This document shows positions 8,623-17,529 of a stretch of 64,000 nt of DNA, piece after piece. How positions within the stretch are numbered: position 1 is the first letter of the stretch; each line of letters starts with the position of its first letter. Below the pieces are notes generated by a model. It made no database searches. It was not told where the DNA came from and saw only the letters and a list, made by a program, of their open reading frames with translations. The DNA is from Chondrus crispus (taxonomy: Eukaryota; Rhodophyta; Florideophyceae; Gigartinales; Gigartinaceae). Position numbers and translations under genes: made by a program. The DNA lies in assembly GCF_000350225.1 (NCBI RefSeq), contig NW_005178667.1:1-64000 (forward strand). The letters run 5' to 3'.

Positions 8623-9380
8623 TTAACACGCACTTCGCGAGAGAACCGGATCAATTTTCGGACATTTGTTGGAGTCAATAAAATGTTGCAGTAGCTCATT
8701 GGCCAATCTTTGACCACTAACCCGTTCATGGTGGTGTTTTGAAGCATTGGACAAGGTTTCAACGCAATTGAAGCAAGACAAGTGGCCCAAAATCCATTCT
8801 GTTTGCGGTCTTGTCCTAGTTTGGAGGAGGTGAAAAGATGGAATGTAGTCATTGATAGAAATAATCAAATTTCTAGTTTTCATTCAAATATTCAAGTTTT
8901 TGAAGTTTCGCATGATCCTCACACTGAGTTTGACGGGATGATATGATGCCAAGAATGGCCAGAAGTGCCCTCATGGCCGTGTTAGGGCTGACAGAAAATA
9001 GCCTGCCTAATGACTTCCCATCCGACAAGAATTTACGGTGGAAGGTATCTTTCCTTCGTTCACAGATGAAGGCAGCTCTGAGAAATGCCAGCTAGTTTGC
9101 ATTGCTGTACTAATAGTTAAAGGGTCAAATATGATATTTGTAGAATTTGGTTATTTTTATCGATGCATCACCCGCCAATTTTCCTCTTTTCTCTAAAGCT
9201 CTCAGACCAAAGGAATAGTCTTCTGGCTTGTTTCAGGTCCATATTCGAGGTCTGCTCGATCACAGCTTTCCATTGATACGAAATTCATTCAGAAAGCACG
9301 AATGCGACATTTTATCAACTAACTTTTCTGTCATGAAATGGGCAAATTTTGATCCGGTTCTCTCGCGAAGTGCGTGTTAA
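8623..9380. mobile_element. Non-autonomous TTAA-flanked inverted-repeat element (piggyBac-like)
   Basis: Perfect 28-bp terminal inverted repeats lie at 8627-8654 and 9349-9376; the outer end reads CACGCACTTCGCGAGAG. TTAA is present immediately outside both ends (8623-8626, 9377-9380), the target duplication typical of piggyBac transposons. The 750-bp element holds no long ORF. The minus-strand frames of 78-86 codons near its left end are not recognisable as a transposase. It is a probable MITE or deletion derivative. Confidence 0.7.
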
Positions 9381-9547
9381 AAGAATGACCCGCAAAAGAA
9401 TATTCTTTTTAGTAGAATACATACACTGTTTCCCGTCCTGGGAATGGCCAAAAAACCCCTATTTTCATGACATTTATTCATATACGACATAAGAATATGG
9501 TATTTCGAATGTCGCTTTATCCCATGGAGTACAGTATGTAGAAGGGA

Positions 9548-9751
9548 ATGTATTTTGGTCCTCTAAACGGCCAAACAGACGTCCGAGATCTGCTTGGTAT
9601 AACGGTCAAACGGATGTTCCGAATTTGGCTGTACTACGCTACCTTCGGTGCATCAAAAGAGATCTCAGCTGCCAATGTGCAAACGCAGAAGCAGACGAGA
9701 ATTGATTCCTTCTTTTCAGGGGCCAGTAACCTTGCTGGACAAGCATCATAA
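9548..9751 (+). pseudogene. Short ORF with C-terminal PIP-box-like motif, probable transposase remnant
   Basis: The 67-aa frame ends in QKQTRIDSFFSG. QTRIDSFF fits the PCNA-interacting PIP-box consensus Qxx(I/L/M)xx(F)(F). Pogo/jerky-type transposases often end with such a motif, and the surroundings are repeat debris, so a transposase 3' fragment is the likeliest reading. The remainder of the ORF is not recognised. Confidence 0.25.
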
Positions 9752-9839
9752 CTGCCGCCATAGGAATATTCTCTTTACATGAATAATAATGTCCTTTCCC
9801 GTCCTCATTCTTATAAAGAGAGATTACTGTACTGTACCT

Positions 9840-10230
9840 GCCGCCACAGTTTAATACATGCCCTCCACAATAACACCTTGCAAAACATTGATATATCAGT
9901 TGTGAATACACTGAAAGACCAAGTATCCAACGAAGTTTCAATGCCCGGTTGACATATTAAACAAGCGTTTGGGTTTCGAAGATATCAACACATAAAGTCT
10001 TGAGGTTGGTCAAAAAGGCTTCTTCTTTAGGCATTCTAAACATGGCTTGAAAAGAAGTGCACATCTTACCAAACTCCATCCTTCCGCAACGCACAAGTCA
10101 GCTGCAGTGGCGAGAGTTTTTTTTTCCTTCTTGTTGAGAAAGCACAAGTCCAGAAAAAATAAGTTGAAAAGTAGCCTCATATGAGGTCACTTGTCGTAAA
10201 GATCTAGACGACAAGTGACCCCATATATAC
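9840..10230. repeat. Degenerate dispersed repeat, copy 1
   Basis: Most of this stretch matches 27598-27810 in reverse complement (for example TGAGGCTACTTTTCAACTTA against TGAGGCTGCTTTTCAACTTA). Its left part also matches 28080-28125 in direct orientation (ATAACACCTTGCAAAACATT against ATAACATCCTGCAAAACATT). The right edge contains an inverted pair around CACTTGTCG/CGACAAGTG (10189-10218). Neither copy keeps an open frame. It is an old transposable element of unknown class. Confidence 0.6.
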
Positions 10231-10851
10231 GGGATGGTCGCGAAATGCAAGACTGGTGACGTAAAAGCCGGTCAATGTATTTTCGAAGTCGCATCACGAA
10301 ACAAGAGTCCCATATACTAAATGAATCAAAGCATGTCTAGTTGCAGAGTGCGAGAATGTCAGAGATTCCTGTGTCGTGTCGTCACTCCAGAATGAAAGGG
10401 GTACGGCCACAAGACGCATCTCAGCCTTGTCCCTCGGTACAATACCCTTCATTCGAACACGATACGCTCGCATCACCATAACCAACATGCATGACTGCAA
10501 CTTTTCAGCTCTTCCGCATGTGCTTCAAAGAGAGCGTGCTCGTTGACGGCCATGGTATGCTTGCCGTGCTCAGGATGAATTGCAGTCGCACCACAGATTT
10601 ACAGTAGCCTCATACAGTTGTGTCACGCCTCAAGGACGGGCATCTTTCTCAATTCAGCACTTCGCCGTGGCTGCTACGTGCTACCTTGTCAGCCTTGAGA
10701 GCATCTTTGTCGTAAGTGGCACTATGCCTTCGGTATCAGCTGTGGCATCGAAAAACCAAGCTGACGATACTTGTCCTTCACAGATGGAGCACGGCACTAG
10801 ATACTAAAATAACTGATGTCGTGAGCTGATTTCCTCTTTCATACCGTTTCA
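10231..10851. other. Intergenic before the MAPK 3' end
   Basis: Only short frames on both strands, none recognisable; no RNA gene seen. Confidence 0.4.
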
Positions 10852-12405
10852 CTATCGTGCACCCACGTACGCTCCATTGCCGCTTCCGTTGGCATTGGCA
10901 GCGGGCTCAATGCCCGACATCATATCAGGATTCATCGGCCGGTCCTTGCCTGATCCTGGACCTTGAGGTGGCTGGTAACCCGCACCACCTGAAAGGTGAG
11001 CGTGATTGGCGAAACTGCTCGCATGGTGATCCGGGGCTCCCCCGTATTTTGAAAGCTCTGCTTCACCCATCGTGCTGCTCTTGAAGTTGAGCGTGCCGGC
11101 TTGTGGCTGTTCCTCTGGGTTGATTGCGGCGAAAGTATCTGTTGAAAGTGTCCTGAATTTGCTTCCGTTTTGGAGGTCGTTGTTATCCATGTCCTGCCTG
11201 AATTGTTCGGCTTGACTTGGGCCCATGAAACGGTAACCACCACCAGCCCGAGCAGCCGGTCCTCCGAGTAATTCTTCAACTGCCTCTGGATGGTGGGCAG
11301 CAATCTCTTTGATAAATTCCACTCTCATTTCGTTGGCAGTGAAAAGCCTTCGCTCAAACTGAAAGTCTCTTTCATCGAGTGCTTGAGTTTGCTGGCCGTA
11401 GCCGAAATGGCGCAGGTCGTCGAAGTACGGGAGTTCGAGGGCGTCGAGAGCGGTTATTCGCTGATCTGGATCAAAGGTTAGTAACCTTTGTAATAAGCTA
11501 ATGGCGCCGGGGGAAGCACCTTTGTACATGTCAGCTAGTGAGGCTGGGGGACGGTTGGGAACAGAATCCATATAGTCTGCGAGTCTGCGATCTCCTAAGC
11601 GGGCGATGACTTGACGGGATGGCTTTCCCGTTACGTTGAGAATCAGGGAGAACTGTTCCTTTGCGTTAGCGCCTGGAAAGAGGGGTTTGCCTTTTCCGAG
11701 AATTTCGGCAAAGATGCATCCGACGGACCACATATCGATAGCCGTTGAATACTTTGAGGATTGGGCGAGGATGAGTTCGGGGGCTCTGTACCACCTGGTG
11801 GCGACGTAATCTGTCCAAAAGACAGGATCATCGCCGCGTTGAAAGGCGGCGCGGGCAAGACCAAAGTCACAGATGCGAAGCTGGCATTCGGCATTGACGA
11901 GAATGTTGTTCGGGTTTAGATCGCGATGGAAGACCCTCGCTGAGTGCATGAAGTTGACGCCTCTGAGGAGTTGAAACATGAAAAACTTGGCATGCTTTTC
12001 GAAAAGCACTGTCTTACTCCTGAGCAAGCGGCCGAGGTCTGTAGGCATGAGTTCAAAGACTACGAAAACATCATTAAATTTGTCCCTCTCGCCCGGGATG
12101 AGGACGTCTTTGACTGCTATAATATTCTCATGAGAGTGGAGAAAGCGGAGAAACTTTAGTTCTCTGAGAATGCGAGTGGCCATACCCGAGGAGTCAAGGA
12201 CACGCTTAATACGCTTGACAGCGACTCTCTCATTGGTAACTTTGTCCAAGGCGCAGACGACAACGCCGTACGCCCCCTCGCCGATGACTTTTTGGACAGC
12301 ATAACGATTAGCCTGGACGGCGGGGGTGAAGAACTCTCTGCGGGTGGCCTCGCGTCTAGCGCGACGCTCGGCGACACTGGGCGGTTGGCGATGTCCCGAG
12401 GACAT
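10852..12405 (-). CDS. TDY-class mitogen-activated protein kinase
   Basis: The 517-aa protein starts at ATG 12405; the longer frame to 12726 is a C/T-rich leader and gives low-complexity Pro/Ser. The kinase domain (about 35-330) shows the Gly loop GEGAYGVV (42-49), VAVK (K64), DFG (180-182), the activation-loop TDY motif (198-200) and RWYRAPE (204-210), followed by the MAPK insert region. TDY places it with plant/algal group-D MAPKs and ERK7-like kinases, which are phosphorylated on Thr and Tyr. The catalytic loop reads HRDLNPNN (160-167): the usual Lys of HRDLKPxN is Asn at 164 while the catalytic Asp 162 is kept. The C-terminal 190 residues are Gly/Pro/Asn-rich without a recognised domain. 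It is divergently arranged with the VPS13B-like gene. Confidence 0.93.
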   Translation of the reverse strand: MSSGHRQPPSVAERRARREATRREFFTPAVQANRYAVQKVIGEGAYGVVVCALDKVTNERVAVKRIKRVLDSSGMATRILRELKFLRFLHSHENIIAVKDVLIPGERDKFNDVFVVFELMPTDLGRLLRSKTVLFEKHAKFFMFQLLRGVNFMHSARVFHRDLNPNNILVNAECQLRICDFGLARAAFQRGDDPVFWTDYVATRWYRAPELILAQSSKYSTAIDMWSVGCIFAEILGKGKPLFPGANAKEQFSLILNVTGKPSRQVIARLGDRRLADYMDSVPNRPPASLADMYKGASPGAISLLQRLLTFDPDQRITALDALELPYFDDLRHFGYGQQTQALDERDFQFERRLFTANEMRVEFIKEIAAHHPEAVEELLGGPAARAGGGYRFMGPSQAEQFRQDMDNNDLQNGSKFRTLSTDTFAAINPEEQPQAGTLNFKSSTMGEAELSKYGGAPDHHASSFANHAHLSGGAGYQPPQGPGSGKDRPMNPDMMSGIEPAANANGSGNGAYVGAR

Positions 12406-12919
12406 GGGAGGCAAGTTAGATGGCGAGAGGTGGAAGAGAAAAGGAGAACTTGGAAGAAAAAACACAAGGTAGTTGGCGGGGAGGGGGGAGGGGGGAGGGG
12501 AGGGGTGGGGGATGCGAGAGGAATTGAAAAAGGAAGGGTGAGGGGTGGGGTGTACAAGTATGCGGGGAGGGGGGGCGGAAGAGGTGAGAGGGAGGGGGGG
12601 TTTGTAGATGGGGACGCAGAGGCGAGGCAACAAGACCACGCGTAAAAAGTCAAAACTGGGCTTCGTGAGCGTCTTACTGCACACTGTATCTTTGCTCCGC
12701 CTCGGCAAATATTTTGACCATGTCACGCACTACGCACATGTCACACCTCTGTCACCCACCGTATCACACGTGTAATACCTGCACAAATTCCTTTTGGCTT
12801 TCTCCCCCGCCCTTCTGTTTGCAGCGACTCATCTTCCTCTTGCGCCCTCACCTCTCCACCGCTACTTCCTTTACGCAGCATCCCTCCCCCCTCCCTGTCC
12901 TCCCCCCTTACCCCTTGCC
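12406..12919. promoter_or_regulatory. Bidirectional promoter between MAPK and VPS13B-like genes
   Basis: The 514 bp between two divergent ATGs carries a C/T-rich leader on each coding strand: G-rich on plus at 12475-12600 (MAPK side), C-rich on plus at 12805-12918. Central GTCAC/CATGTCAC repeats and an ACACGTGT palindrome (12766-12773) lie between them. Confidence 0.5.
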
Positions 12920-15280
12920 ATGCTGCAAAACACCCTCTCCTCCCTCCTCGTCTCCCTGGCGAGCCGATATGCAGACCTCTCTCCTGCAGACGTCGGCATC
13001 GGCATTGGCGGCGGCCGCCTCGTCATCGACGACGTCAAGCTCCGCGCAGACGTCTTCAACTCCGCTACCCTCCCCTTCCGTGTCCAAGAGGGGCGCGCTG
13101 GTCGTCTCAGAATCAACGTACCCTGGTCGGCTTTATCACACGCTCCGGTAGAAGTATACCTAGAGAATGTCCGCCTCATCGCCGCTCCAAAGCAATCGCC
13201 ACCAGAGCACACTGCTTCAACCTCAGCTTCCCCTTATGTCGCGCCGCCCCCACCGCCACCGATTCGGGTTGAAAATATTGTTGAGGAAGCGGCAAAAAAG
13301 GGCGATTGGCATCAGACCATTGTCGGCAGATTACTGTTTAATGCCTCTGTTGAGCTGTATGGCCTAAAGGTCGAGTACAGGGACTCGGATTGCGTTGGCA
13401 TTATTTCCGTGGCTTCATTACGTGCTTTCAGCGCCGGCTCTGACTGGCAAAGCCGCTTTGTCTCGCTCAATGCCGATTCTGACGTCCGTCGTCAAGGTTC
13501 CACTTCGGCTGTCCCCATGCGCAAATTGGTCAAACTCGCAGGTCTGCACTGGGTAATGATTCCGAAAAACCCCACCGCTGCCACAGAAGAACACTCCCAT
13601 AATTCCCAATTGGATAGAGAATCCTTTGAGAGTAAGAGCCCCATCGTTGATGGTATTGCAGTCACATTGCGTGTTTTGCTTTGCACAGGAACCGCGTACA
13701 CAGATGCTCATCCAGATCTTTTGACCCCCGGTCTCCATACCGAAATAGACATCGATGTCGAAGATCCTGCCGTTAATCTAACATCGCGCCAGATCAAGTG
13801 GATCGATCGCCTCGTTCAGCAGGGCTTTGGTTTGAAAAGGAAACTCGCCGCGACTTCTGATCACAATGTCCTCGTCCCGAGCACTGGTCCCTCTCTCAAC
13901 ACGAAGCGGAGACCGAGACCCGTCTATCCGGATCCGCTTCAAACGTCCCCACGCAGTACCAACGGCATATCAAGCAGGCCATACGGCGATTCTACCACTG
14001 ATCCCGTGCGACAATCCGCCAGTTACCCTGGAGCGAAGCCTGGACGCTTAGCCCCACCTCCGTCCGATACAGATAGTTACTACTCGACACCCAATCTTAC
14101 TCCGGAAGGCCATGACTTTTATACAGATGAGCAAGTTGATGCTGAAATTGAAGAAGTTTCTGACTATGACAGAGATGAACACCATGATGATGAAGAGATC
14201 GAGGACGAATTTATGCAAAAGCCTGCACAAGGTGGACTACGGTCATTTTGGCGAGCTATTGTTAGTGAAAACGGGGATGAGACCGTTGATGACGCTGCTA
14301 TTGCTCTGGGCTTGGTCGACGGGGATATTTCAGAGGAAGAAGTAGATGACAAGTACGAGGAACCAGAGGAGCAGAGTGCAGACTACCAATATGCGCGCGA
14401 CGTTGTTCAGGCGGCGGCCAACGCTGGGGGACTCACAATGAAGCTGCGTGTCAAGACACCAGACACAGAAGCCTGGGACCTCGTTGACAGCTTACGGGAA
14501 GAATTGAAACGGGAAAGAGGCGTGCGACGAAGATTGGAGAATCTCGAGCACGTGCTTGAAGAAGCAGAAAAGCGCGTCAGGGAATCGGAGGAAGATGCGA
14601 GGGCGCTGCAGGAACGGAATACATCGTTGGTGCAAGAAGTGGAGGATCTGGAAGCGATGACGTCTCAAGCAGGAAAGAATAAGGATGCCATGATCAGGCA
14701 AATGGAAGCAGCGCTCAGCAATGCTGAACGGAAGCTGCAATCGATCTACCAGGCACAATTCAGCAACAAACAGGTACAGAGAAAGCCCGCCGTGGTCTCG
14801 CCACAGCTGCAGCACAGCTCACCGCCGCCACCGCCACCGCCGCAGATAATGATTGATAGCGAGGATATGACACCAACAGAGCCTCCAATTCTGGACAGGG
14901 ATGTTTCTGAATATCCGGCTCGCAACACAGGTGAGATTTTGAAAGCGCAAGAAGATCAGGAAGAAGTTAGCGCCGATGTCGACACAGAAGTTGAAGGTAA
15001 GAGCTCGATTAGAAGCACGGACGAGCGGGAGAATGGCGATGGCTTGGTTGAAGAACCAAGGGAAGCGACAATTGTAGATGTGAATGCGAGAGAAGAGGCT
15101 CCAGAACCGAAGCAAATAGTCATCAATATTCCGAAGGAAGATGGGGAGAGGACGCTAGCGCATGCCGACGAAATGGCTAAGATTTTCATCGAACCAACCA
15201 GAGAGGAGTATTTTTCCAAGATGAACACCTCGCAGCATTTCGTGGAGGACATGTCATCAGAAGGACTAACTTTGATTTAA
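12920..15280 (+). CDS. Short VPS13B-type chorein N-terminal protein with coiled-coil tail
   Basis: The 786-aa protein starts at ATG 12920; the upstream frame is C-rich leader. Residues 1-105 match the chorein_N domain of VPS13-family bridge-like lipid-transfer proteins, closest by eye to VPS13B: a start of the MLxxxLxxLL type, SRYADLSPADVGIGIGGGRL, LPFRVQEG, LRINVPWSALSHAPVEVYLE. A second conserved block (VENIVEEAAKKGDWHQTIVG) lies near 160. The middle is acidic and disordered. Residues about 515-650 are a predicted coiled coil (REELKRERGVRRRLENLEHV), followed by a Pro-rich acidic tail. VPS13 proteins exceed 3000 aa; this one ends after the N-terminal part without the long repeating groove. 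The stop is clean and no downstream continuation was seen, so it may act as an adaptor. Confidence 0.75.
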   Translation: MLQNTLSSLLVSLASRYADLSPADVGIGIGGGRLVIDDVKLRADVFNSATLPFRVQEGRAGRLRINVPWSALSHAPVEVYLENVRLIAAPKQSPPEHTASTSASPYVAPPPPPPIRVENIVEEAAKKGDWHQTIVGRLLFNASVELYGLKVEYRDSDCVGIISVASLRAFSAGSDWQSRFVSLNADSDVRRQGSTSAVPMRKLVKLAGLHWVMIPKNPTAATEEHSHNSQLDRESFESKSPIVDGIAVTLRVLLCTGTAYTDAHPDLLTPGLHTEIDIDVEDPAVNLTSRQIKWIDRLVQQGFGLKRKLAATSDHNVLVPSTGPSLNTKRRPRPVYPDPLQTSPRSTNGISSRPYGDSTTDPVRQSASYPGAKPGRLAPPPSDTDSYYSTPNLTPEGHDFYTDEQVDAEIEEVSDYDRDEHHDDEEIEDEFMQKPAQGGLRSFWRAIVSENGDETVDDAAIALGLVDGDISEEEVDDKYEEPEEQSADYQYARDVVQAAANAGGLTMKLRVKTPDTEAWDLVDSLREELKRERGVRRRLENLEHVLEEAEKRVRESEEDARALQERNTSLVQEVEDLEAMTSQAGKNKDAMIRQMEAALSNAERKLQSIYQAQFSNKQVQRKPAVVSPQLQHSSPPPPPPPQIMIDSEDMTPTEPPILDRDVSEYPARNTGEILKAQEDQEEVSADVDTEVEGKSSIRSTDERENGDGLVEEPREATIVDVNAREEAPEPKQIVINIPKEDGERTLAHADEMAKIFIEPTREEYFSKMNTSQHFVEDMSSEGLTLI

Positions 15281-15756
15281 AGTGCAGATATTTTAGCAGA
15301 TAGCCCGAGGATTAGAGAAGACGTGGAGAGCAAAAGCAAATCGCGCAGGAGCAACTCTTGACGTTCGTTGTTTTACAAAGCTGATGTAGCGAGATCTGCG
15401 ACTGAATGGCATAGAACTAGGAGTCTTGGTCTGCAGCCAGGCCCATTTGCGAGAGCCAGCCAGTTTCGCTGGCACCGTCGGAGAAGGGAAACGGCGCCAA
15501 TGACGTAACAAACTAACACGATGGTAGTCAAGCTGGATGGTGCTTCTTCCCTCGGGCAACCAATTGCGCAAGGTACACTAATTTTTCATTAAACCATGAT
15601 CCGCATATTCTATTTTGAACTGGAATTTCCCGCGTTTTTTCGGTATTTGGCAAATGTACGTACAGTAGATGCACTCCGCCTTCTCTTTTTGGACGTCCTC
15701 TCGTTCCTCGTCCATTGTTCCCGCTTTGTGTCCGGCCGCCGTCGCTCACATCATCC
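15281..15756. other. Intergenic
   Basis: No gene recognised. It contains the 3' end of the VPS13B-like gene and the promoter of the APC11 gene; short C-rich stretches precede 15757. Confidence 0.4.
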
Positions 15757-16026
15757 ATGAAAGTCTCTATCGACACTGCGAGATTAATTGCTGCCTGGAC
15801 CTGGGACGCTGGCGACGACGCCTGTGGCATTTGCCGCAACCCGTTTGACGGTTGCTGTCCAGACTGCAGCGTACCCGGAGAGACTTGCCCAATTGTCTGG
15901 GGCGGGTGCAAGCATCCATTTCATTTACATTGCATTTCGAAATGGATATCAGCACAGGCTCCGGAGCAACAGAAATGCCCAATGTGTCGACAGGGTTGGA
16001 CGTTCGAGGAACACCGTCCGACTTAA
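15757..16026 (+). CDS. APC11: Anaphase-promoting complex RING subunit APC11
   Basis: The 89-aa protein has the full family length and near-diagnostic sequence: AAWTWDAGDDACGICRNPFD, GCCPDCSVPGETCPIVWGGC, KHPFHLHCISKWI, QQKCPMCRQGWTFEE. The Cys/His ligands of the RING-H2 domain and the extra zinc pair are present. APC11 recruits the E2 and with APC2 forms the catalytic core of the anaphase-promoting complex that ubiquitinates cyclins and securin. ATG 15757 is the second in-frame start; it begins MKVSIDTARL, collinear with known APC11. Its last 85 nt overlap the start of the TGS1 frame. Confidence 0.95.
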   Translation: MKVSIDTARLIAAWTWDAGDDACGICRNPFDGCCPDCSVPGETCPIVWGGCKHPFHLHCISKWISAQAPEQQKCPMCRQGWTFEEHRPT

Positions 16027-16706
16027 ATGACGGAAGGCCGCCGCCACATCTCGCCAAATATTATTACCAAAGACACAGGCTGTTTCACAAGTTTGACGAG
16101 GGGATTGAGCTGGACGAAGAGAGCTGGTATTCAGTGACCCCGGAAAAAATCGCGCAGCATATCGCGGACCGTTTCGCGGGGAGGCAAGTTGTCCTTGACT
16201 TGTTCAGCGGAGCGGGAGGAAATGCAATTCAATTTGCGCTGGCAGGAGCATTTGTCATCGGAGTAGAAATTTCGAAGGAGAAGATTTCTTTTGCTCGTAA
16301 TAACGCCGATGTGTATGGAGTTGCTCAGTATATTGATTTTGTGCAAGCTGATGTGTACGAGTTTGTTCCGGTTCTCGTGAACAGCAGTCCGCTTGTAAAT
16401 GGGATATTCTTATCTCCTCCGTGGGGCGGGCCTGATTACACTTCCGAAGAGATTTTTAATGTTTCTATCTACTCTGAGATTGTGAGACTCGCGAAAGAGG
16501 TATGCGAAGATGTCGGTATTTTGCTACCAAAAACAGTAGATTTAGAGAATGTGAAGGAACATTTCGGACAGTGTGAGCTAGAGCATAATTATTTGGGAGA
16601 CAAGCTAAAGACTGTCACCGTCTATTTCGGTGCGCTAGTTTGCAAACCACAGGCAGGTTGTGACCCGAACCTTGGTGATATGTCAGACTGGCTTACTGAG
16701 TCGTAG
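15942..16706 (+). CDS. TGS1: Trimethylguanosine synthase (snRNA cap hypermethylase)
   Basis: The 254-aa protein consists of the TGS1 methyltransferase domain: KYYYQRHRLFHKFDEGIELD, WYSVTPEKIAQHIADRF, SAM motif I VVLDLFSGAGGNAIQFA, FARNNADVYGVA, motif IV LSPPWGGPDYTSEE, and LKTVTVYFGALV. TGS1 converts the m7G cap of snRNA and snoRNA to m2,2,7G. Algal forms usually lack the long N-terminus of the human protein. ATG 15942 or 15975 are the only in-frame starts before the domain, and both lie inside the APC11 coding region in another frame, so the two CDSs overlap by up to 85 nt. An alternative is an unseen splice form fusing or skipping the overlap. Confidence 0.92.
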   Translation: MDISTGSGATEMPNVSTGLDVRGTPSDLNDGRPPPHLAKYYYQRHRLFHKFDEGIELDEESWYSVTPEKIAQHIADRFAGRQVVLDLFSGAGGNAIQFALAGAFVIGVEISKEKISFARNNADVYGVAQYIDFVQADVYEFVPVLVNSSPLVNGIFLSPPWGGPDYTSEEIFNVSIYSEIVRLAKEVCEDVGILLPKTVDLENVKEHFGQCELEHNYLGDKLKTVTVYFGALVCKPQAGCDPNLGDMSDWLTES

Positions 16707-17529
16707 TGCAGCGGCACTCAGCAGAAGTGGTTTTATAAAATTGAGATAGAAGTGATGCTTTCCCATGCTCTGTTTCTCCAAATTAGGGCAAGGCTGCCCA
16801 GAGAATTGCCACTACAGTTTGCTTGCCACTTCGCTCCTGTGAAATCAGTGTACCTGGCAGAGTGGACTAGAATTTTGTTGAGTAGATTGTTTGAACTGAG
16901 CAAGTACCGGCGTGTAGAACCTTCGGACAGGTACCGATTCTTGAAGGGTGACGCACTGTATGCATAGATATCTCAGCATAGGTTTGACAAGCTTGTTTCG
17001 GTGGAAGATAGTGAAACTAGCCTGTGTATTTCAGCGAGAGCCATCCTGCCATGGGTAGAGCTCAAAAGTTGAAACGCGAGGCCTCTGCGCTATTATGGTG
17101 GCTTCAGTAAGGCGCATGCAATAGTGCGATGACGCCTCTAACAGCTTCTGCGATTTATGCTTAACATAAAGCCGCCGGTTCTATAATAATTCACTTATAA
17201 AATTTCATTTGTCTTTTCTTATTGGACATGTGGGTGAGGTTGTCCGATATTTTGCGGGAGTGGACTTAATGGCGGCGCTCTCTACTCGCGCGAGCAAAGA
17301 GTTCGGTCAGCCCGCTTTCACCCCACATGTCGGCACATACCCCGCTTTGCCAACGTCTTTCAAGAACTGCATGACTCCAACGCCGACGTGCACTTGCGCA
17401 TGAGCGCCGCTAAGACCTGCTTGGATCCTTGAATGCGCGTTCAAGCCACCCGCTTTGCCACCCGTTGACGGAAAAGGACCGATCGACACGATTGAGTCCG
17501 CACTCGTGTAGTGGTGCAACACTCTTGCA
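16707..17529. other. Intergenic
   Basis: No gene recognised; a 71-codon frame at 16752-16967 has no recognisable features. The last 200 bp are the CstF77 promoter region. Confidence 0.4.
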
